A stretch of 9,548 bases of DNA, from contig DLDC01000151.1 in assembly GCA_002480935.1 (NCBI GenBank), positions 1 to 9,548 of the forward strand, written 5' to 3'. Under the pieces are notes generated by a model. It was not told where the DNA came from. It ran no database searches and was given only the letters and a program-made list of their open reading frames with translations. Shown here in pieces: positions 5,356-9,548 of the stretch (positions are counted from its first letter, which is position 1; the number at the start of each line of letters is the position of its first letter). Both the position numbers and the translations under genes were made by a program. The DNA comes from Prevotella sp. UBA7782. GTDB taxonomy: Bacteria > Bacteroidota > Bacteroidia > Bacteroidales > Bacteroidaceae.

Positions 5356-5381
5356 ACGTTTTCTTGTCTTTAGTTACATGC

Positions 5382-6776
5382 TTATTTTGTTCCGAACGCG
5401 CCGAAGAAAGGCTTAGCCGTCGGACAGGCGAAGTGATAATCCTGGTCGTTGGCCGTGTCGAAAAACTGCACCTTCTTCATTCCGTAGAAGGCCAGCCCGT
5501 CGGGCCACAGCTGCTGCACCGAAGCCACAGCACCTGAGAGGGCAGGCGACGAAGCCTGCAAGTGGAAGTCCCATGCCGGGTTATAAGCCAGCGGAGCACC
5601 GGCATCAACATCGTCGGTCTGGCAGTTGATGTTCATCTTGTCATTCTGCTGGAAGTTAACAAACAGCGGGTTAAGCTCTCCGGCCTTGCTGCTCGAAGGA
5701 CTGGCTGCAAGATATATCACGCCAGAACTTTCTGCCGACATCTGCTCTACGCCCTCAGCCGTTGAGGCAAAGAAGAAGTTGGGTGAAAGCACACTGTGCT
5801 CTATATCTGCTCCATCCTTTGTGGGCTGCTTCAGGCCGAAGCGGCAATCGTACACCAGATTGTTCTGCAAGAGCGGATAGATGCCTTTCTCCAGCCAGAT
5901 GCTGCCACCTTTCTTGTTCTTCTCTCTGCGCCATCCACAGTCTACAACGGTGTTGTTGTAAATATGAATTTCTGTAGGTGCCAGGCCCGTCTCTATACCG
6001 GCATTAGACAGTTTGAAGGCATTGGTGCAGGCATTATAAATCAGGTTGTAAGCCACATCCAGCTTGCAGCCCGACTTCACATTGACAGCCTCGCCGCCGT
6101 CTGAACTGTTTCCGCTGTCAGCAAATACATTGTTGTATATCACGCCGTTGCCTCCTGTGAAGTAAGTCTGGTCATTATAATTGTCATGCAAGTAGCAGTG
6201 GGCCATCACAAAGCGGCCGTTGGGGTTGCAAAAATGAAACGCCGGCACGCCGCCATCTATCGTTGTCTTGAACAGCTTGTTCTGAAAAGATATCGACGAC
6301 TCGGTGGGCGTAGCCCCGGCATCAGCTATCTCGGTATGGCTGAGCACCACCTCCTGCGAGCCATAACCACAGATAATGCCGCCCCAGTCTTCCGGCTTCT
6401 TGGTGTCAGAGCTTATCACCACGGGCTTCTCGGCAGTGCCCATGCAATAAAGGTTGCCCAGAACCACTATCTCGACGGGATGATCCTCCACGGGCTTAGA
6501 TGAGCAGGTAACGTGCACACCCGGCTCTATGTAGAGCGACATGCCCTCCGGTATCTTTACCGATGCCGTGAGCGTGGTGTCGTGTGTCCACACGATAGAG
6601 CCCGAAGGATAGTCGGCCAGCCCGGTTCTTACCATCGCAGAGCCACCATTATTAACCACTATGGTGTCGTTCTTAGCCGCATAGTCATAAGGGTTAATAT
6701 TCTCGTTCTCGCATGATGCAGCCGCCATCAGAAGCGCCATACAGGGCAGAGCAGCCATAAAGAAATGTTTCTTCAT
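5382..6776 (-). CDS. Right-handed parallel beta-helix lipoprotein, probably surface exposed
   Basis: A 464-residue protein with a lipoprotein signal, ending AAAS before Cys22. Acidic residues follow the cysteine (CENENIN), resembling the Bacteroidetes lipoprotein export signal, so an outer-surface location is likely. From about residue 75 it shows beta-helix rungs: EGMSLYIEPGVHV (77-89), VVLGNLYCMGTAEKPVVISS (104-123), a DWGGI motif (130-134), then repeated N-N-rich turns such as VIYNNVFADS (212-221) and IHIYNNTVVDCG (270-281). The C-terminus has NPLFVNF and WDFHLQASSPALSGA, common at the end of beta-helix polysaccharide-active or adhesin proteins. No catalytic signature of a known lyase family is evident, so binding is as likely as catalysis. 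It lies between the TonB-dependent receptor (68 bases upstream) and the phosphatase, where a SusD-like partner would often stand. Confidence 0.82.
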   Translation of the reverse strand: MKKHFFMAALPCMALLMAAASCENENINPYDYAAKNDTIVVNNGGSAMVRTGLADYPSGSIVWTHDTTLTASVKIPEGMSLYIEPGVHVTCSSKPVEDHPVEIVVLGNLYCMGTAEKPVVISSDTKKPEDWGGIICGYGSQEVVLSHTEIADAGATPTESSISFQNKLFKTTIDGGVPAFHFCNPNGRFVMAHCYLHDNYNDQTYFTGGNGVIYNNVFADSGNSSDGGEAVNVKSGCKLDVAYNLIYNACTNAFKLSNAGIETGLAPTEIHIYNNTVVDCGWRREKNKKGGSIWLEKGIYPLLQNNLVYDCRFGLKQPTKDGADIEHSVLSPNFFFASTAEGVEQMSAESSGVIYLAASPSSSKAGELNPLFVNFQQNDKMNINCQTDDVDAGAPLAYNPAWDFHLQASSPALSGAVASVQQLWPDGLAFYGMKKVQFFDTANDQDYHFACPTAKPFFGAFGTK

Positions 6777-6844
6777 TTTTTATCTTGTTTTTTTATTATC
6801 GTTTGCTATTAGTGTTATCTGTATTACTTTTTCTGTTGCGCCTC

Positions 6845-9548
6845 TTAAAGGGTGTATCTCACACCGATGAGGAAGGTGCGGCCATACTTATACGTGCTGG
6901 TAATGGTCTTTCCGTCTTCCTGACCCGGCAGGTTGAGGTTAAAACTGTTCACCGTCTTCAGGTATCTCTGTCGTTCGTTGTTAAGCAAGTTGTTGGCCTT
7001 CAAGAAGATGGAAAGGCCGTTGCGGAACTTCTTCTCACCGCTCAAATCGAGTGAGAACACTCCCCTCTCCCACTCGTCGGCATCCTTGAAGGGCGACACC
7101 ACCACCAGCTTAGGCCCGATATAAGAGCCTGCCAGCTGCGCGTTCCAGCCATGCTCGGTGTCTTTGTAGAGCAAGGAGAGGTTGGCCGTGTGGGCAGCTT
7201 GGTTCACCAGGGGGCGCGTCTGGTCTACCATGGTGATGACGTTCTTTGCTGTATATAGCTCTTTCTTTGTGGTGATGGATGAGTGGGTGTAGGTGTAGTT
7301 GGCCTTCACGCCAAAGTGCCTGATGTACTTAATCACGTCCAGCTCAAGGCCCATGTTGCGGGCATTGCCCAGGTTCTGCGGCATATAATAGCTGTTGTTG
7401 GTCTGCCTTTGGTCGCTCTCAAACGTTGTTTCAATAGGGTCTTTGAGATACTTATAAAACACGCCCAAGAGCACTTGCTCGGTGGCAGAGGGGAACCATT
7501 CCCACCTCAGGTCAGCATTGTCTATACGGGCCCGGCGCAAGGTGGGGTTGCCCTTCTCGGTATATTCCTCGCCTTCTATCTGATAAGGCACAAGCTCATA
7601 GAAGCCCGGGCGGTTGATGCTCTTGTAATAGCTCAGCCTGATGTTCATCTTCTTGTTCACCATCCACTTCATGGCAACAGAGGAAAGCCAGTCCCAATAG
7701 CTCTGTTCACCCAGCGAGCCGGTGGTCTGAAAGCGTTGCAGCATGGTGTATATCTGGTTGGTGTGCTCGGCACGCAGGCCGCCGATAAGCTCTCCCCACG
7801 ATGTGGCAAGCTTCGTCATGAGATACACCGCCCCGATGTGCTCCTTAGAGTCATAGTTGAGCTGCGAGGCCTGAGCGCGTGGCGTGCGGCAATACCACGA
7901 TATATTGTCATACTGGGCATAACTGTCATCATCCAGCGTCTGACCGTGTTCGGGGTTGAACAGATAAGAGTAGAAGCGGTTGTTGCGCTTTTTGTTTCTG
8001 TACATGGCACCACCCTTGAGCATGAAGTCGAGCCCAGAGAACGCCGTGTTGTAGGTAAGGTTGATTTGTCCCGTCCAGTCCTTGTCATCATTATGCTGGA
8101 AGCGGCGCTCCATAGAGTTGGGCACGGTATTCTTTCTTTGATTGTCCTCAAAGGTGTTTTTAATGCCTATGTAAGCCCGGTCGGGGTCTTTCTCACGGGC
8201 ATCCGCAAAGAGACCTGCCCAGTCGATGGTGAAATGGCGTGTGAGCTGGTGGGTACCCTTAATAGTGGAGGCAAAGATGGTCTGTGTCTGGGTCATGGTA
8301 CGCAGCTCGTCGGTACGTGTCCAGTTGCCGCCGGCAAGATCGAAGTCATAATCTGTGGTCATGCCCTTGCTATAGCGGGTGTTGTCCTCACGACGGCACA
8401 CGAGCATGTTATACCACTCAACCTTATGGGATCCAAGATTCAGGTCTACCTTTCCATGGAGTCCCAGGTTAAGGTCATGAATGGAATAAAGGCGTTTCTT
8501 GATGGAAGAGATATACTCCGTCTCCTCACCGTTGGCCATCACCTCCTTGTTCAGGTCGCGCTCCGTGCCACGGTAAATGTTCTGCAAATTGGCAGCCAGA
8601 AGTACGCCGAGGCGTTTCTGCCAGAAACGGTCACCGACGGAGATACCAGCATTAAGATTGGGCAATGGCATGCTGTAACGGGTGACTTGTGAGCCGCCAT
8701 TTTTGAAGTCGGCAGATGTGGCGTCATAGGTACTTCCGTATTTTTCGTAAGGTGCCTTCGCCGTAGTGCTGCCACGCTTGGCACTGAGATAGTCATAGTT
8801 GATGTTTCCCCAAAGAGCTGAGGTCTTGTCACTCTGCCAAAAGTAGTCTGTGGCACCCACGGCAGCATTGGCTTGCAAGTGGAACTCGCCCGGTGCATCC
8901 TTCATGTTCATGTCAACGACACCACCTGCGGCATCGCCCTCCATATCAGCGGTGAGCGACTTGGCCACTACAACGCGATCCATCAGGTCAGACGGGAAGA
9001 GGTTGAGCGGCACGTAGCGGTTTTTGTCGTCAGGACTCGGAATCTTCACGCCATTCACGAGGGTGTAGTTGTAGCGCTTGTCCATACCTCTTAATATAGC
9101 GTACGATGCCTCACCAGAGGCATCGGGCTGCATGGTCACACCAGAAACGCGCTGCAACACACTGGCCACGTTGACATCAGGCGAAAGTTGGATGGCCTGG
9201 GCACTCATGACATTGAGCACCTGCGGAGAGTTCTTTACCATGGAGACTGCGCTCACGTCGGTGCGGTTGCTCTTGAAGCCCTTCACAACGACTTCACCAA
9301 GTTCTTTAGTGTCCTCATCCATTTTGATGGACAAGCTCTCACTGTGCGACATGTCAACCGTGAGTTCCTTGGTCTTGTAGCTCATGTAAGTGATAACAAG
9401 CGTCACTTTTCCCTCATCGGGCAGCCCTGAAAGTTTGAAGGACCCGTCAAGACCCGTTGTCGTGCTCAGCGATTGCTGACCCTTCACCTGCACTACGGTG
9501 CCAATCAAGGGCTCGCCGGTTCTGCTGTCTCTGACTACGCCTTGAATA
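6845..9548 (-). CDS. TonB-dependent outer-membrane receptor, 5' end beyond the window
   Basis: A 22-stranded TonB-dependent transporter of which 900 codons are visible. The frame is open to the right edge, so only the signal peptide and first residues are missing; an internal TTG at 9508 is not the true start. Visible residues 1 to about 80 form a CarboxypepD_reg-like domain (GVVRDSRTGEPLIGT, GLDGSFKLSGLP). Then come the linker LGEVVVKGF and a plug domain to about 220, with ILRGMDKRYNYTLVNG (151-166), VPLNLFPSDLMDRVVVAKS and EGDAAGGVVDM. The rest is the beta-barrel, ending GRTFLIGVRYTL; the last residue is Leu, not the usual Phe/Trp. The N-terminal domain is shared with SusC-like proteins, but the plug motifs fit the group of receptors that work without SusD, and no SusD follows. 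It is probably the first gene of the operon. Its promoter and substrate are not visible. Confidence 0.92.
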   Translation of the reverse strand, partial: IQGVVRDSRTGEPLIGTVVQVKGQQSLSTTTGLDGSFKLSGLPDEGKVTLVITYMSYKTKELTVDMSHSESLSIKMDEDTKELGEVVVKGFKSNRTDVSAVSMVKNSPQVLNVMSAQAIQLSPDVNVASVLQRVSGVTMQPDASGEASYAILRGMDKRYNYTLVNGVKIPSPDDKNRYVPLNLFPSDLMDRVVVAKSLTADMEGDAAGGVVDMNMKDAPGEFHLQANAAVGATDYFWQSDKTSALWGNINYDYLSAKRGSTTAKAPYEKYGSTYDATSADFKNGGSQVTRYSMPLPNLNAGISVGDRFWQKRLGVLLAANLQNIYRGTERDLNKEVMANGEETEYISSIKKRLYSIHDLNLGLHGKVDLNLGSHKVEWYNMLVCRREDNTRYSKGMTTDYDFDLAGGNWTRTDELRTMTQTQTIFASTIKGTHQLTRHFTIDWAGLFADAREKDPDRAYIGIKNTFEDNQRKNTVPNSMERRFQHNDDKDWTGQINLTYNTAFSGLDFMLKGGAMYRNKKRNNRFYSYLFNPEHGQTLDDDSYAQYDNISWYCRTPRAQASQLNYDSKEHIGAVYLMTKLATSWGELIGGLRAEHTNQIYTMLQRFQTTGSLGEQSYWDWLSSVAMKWMVNKKMNIRLSYYKSINRPGFYELVPYQIEGEEYTEKGNPTLRRARIDNADLRWEWFPSATEQVLLGVFYKYLKDPIETTFESDQRQTNNSYYMPQNLGNARNMGLELDVIKYIRHFGVKANYTYTHSSITTKKELYTAKNVITMVDQTRPLVNQAAHTANLSLLYKDTEHGWNAQLAGSYIGPKLVVVSPFKDADEWERGVFSLDLSGEKKFRNGLSIFLKANNLLNNERQRYLKTVNSFNLNLPGQEDGKTITSTYKYGRTFLIGVRYTL

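Noticed and set aside
4600..5373. 257-codon plus frame opposite the phosphatase
   Set aside because: Antisense to a gene with all phosphatase motifs in order; no recognisable domain and no promoter.
7283..8692. 469-codon open frame on plus, opposite the TonB-dependent receptor
   Set aside because: It is fully antisense to a gene with clear family motifs and its translation resembles no protein; long shadow frames are expected opposite a gene of this composition.

Overview
The window reads as chromosomal DNA from a Bacteroidales bacterium, most like Prevotella or a close relative. The signs are a UpxY-type NusG paralogue, a TonB-dependent receptor with a CarboxypepD_reg-like N-terminus, a lipoprotein with an acidic stretch after its cysteine, near absence of Shine-Dalgarno sequences before the larger genes, and three promoters of the Bacteroidetes form TTG-N19/20-TAnnTTTG. 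All well-supported genes lie on the minus strand, so the window reads from right to left.

Right part (about 9548 to 4399): an apparent three-gene operon. It starts with a TonB-dependent outer-membrane receptor cut by the right edge. A right-handed beta-helix surface lipoprotein follows, then an exported phosphatase related to tartrate-resistant (purple) acid phosphatase. Gaps are 68 and 26 bases. No SusD-like gene is present. A reasonable inference is uptake of a phosphorylated or organic substrate, with the lipoprotein binding or processing it at the surface and the phosphatase releasing phosphate. The substrate cannot be read from the sequence.

Middle (4383 to 1887): a tRNA-Cys(GCA) with its own promoter and an intrinsic terminator. 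Then comes a spacer of about 350 bases with a strong hairpin and 9-base direct repeats. It is followed by a compact xpt-pbuX purine-salvage operon (xanthine phosphoribosyltransferase plus NCS2 xanthine permease, 4 bases apart), with a good promoter and a leader too short for a riboswitch.

Left part (1886 to 1): a region of about 430 bases without a convincing gene, then a UpxY-like transcription antiterminator. The predicted promoter gives it a leader of about 180 nt containing two overlapping short reading frames and a stem-loop. No polysaccharide gene follows within the window. The last 690 bases hold only a short reading frame with a strong ribosome binding site and what may be the start of a gene running off the left edge.

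The most interesting points are the UpxY leader architecture, the receptor/beta-helix/phosphatase operon with a Tyr-to-His change in the phosphatase metal site, and the repeat-bearing spacer beside tRNA-Cys. I did not find a clearly novel defence or mobile system.
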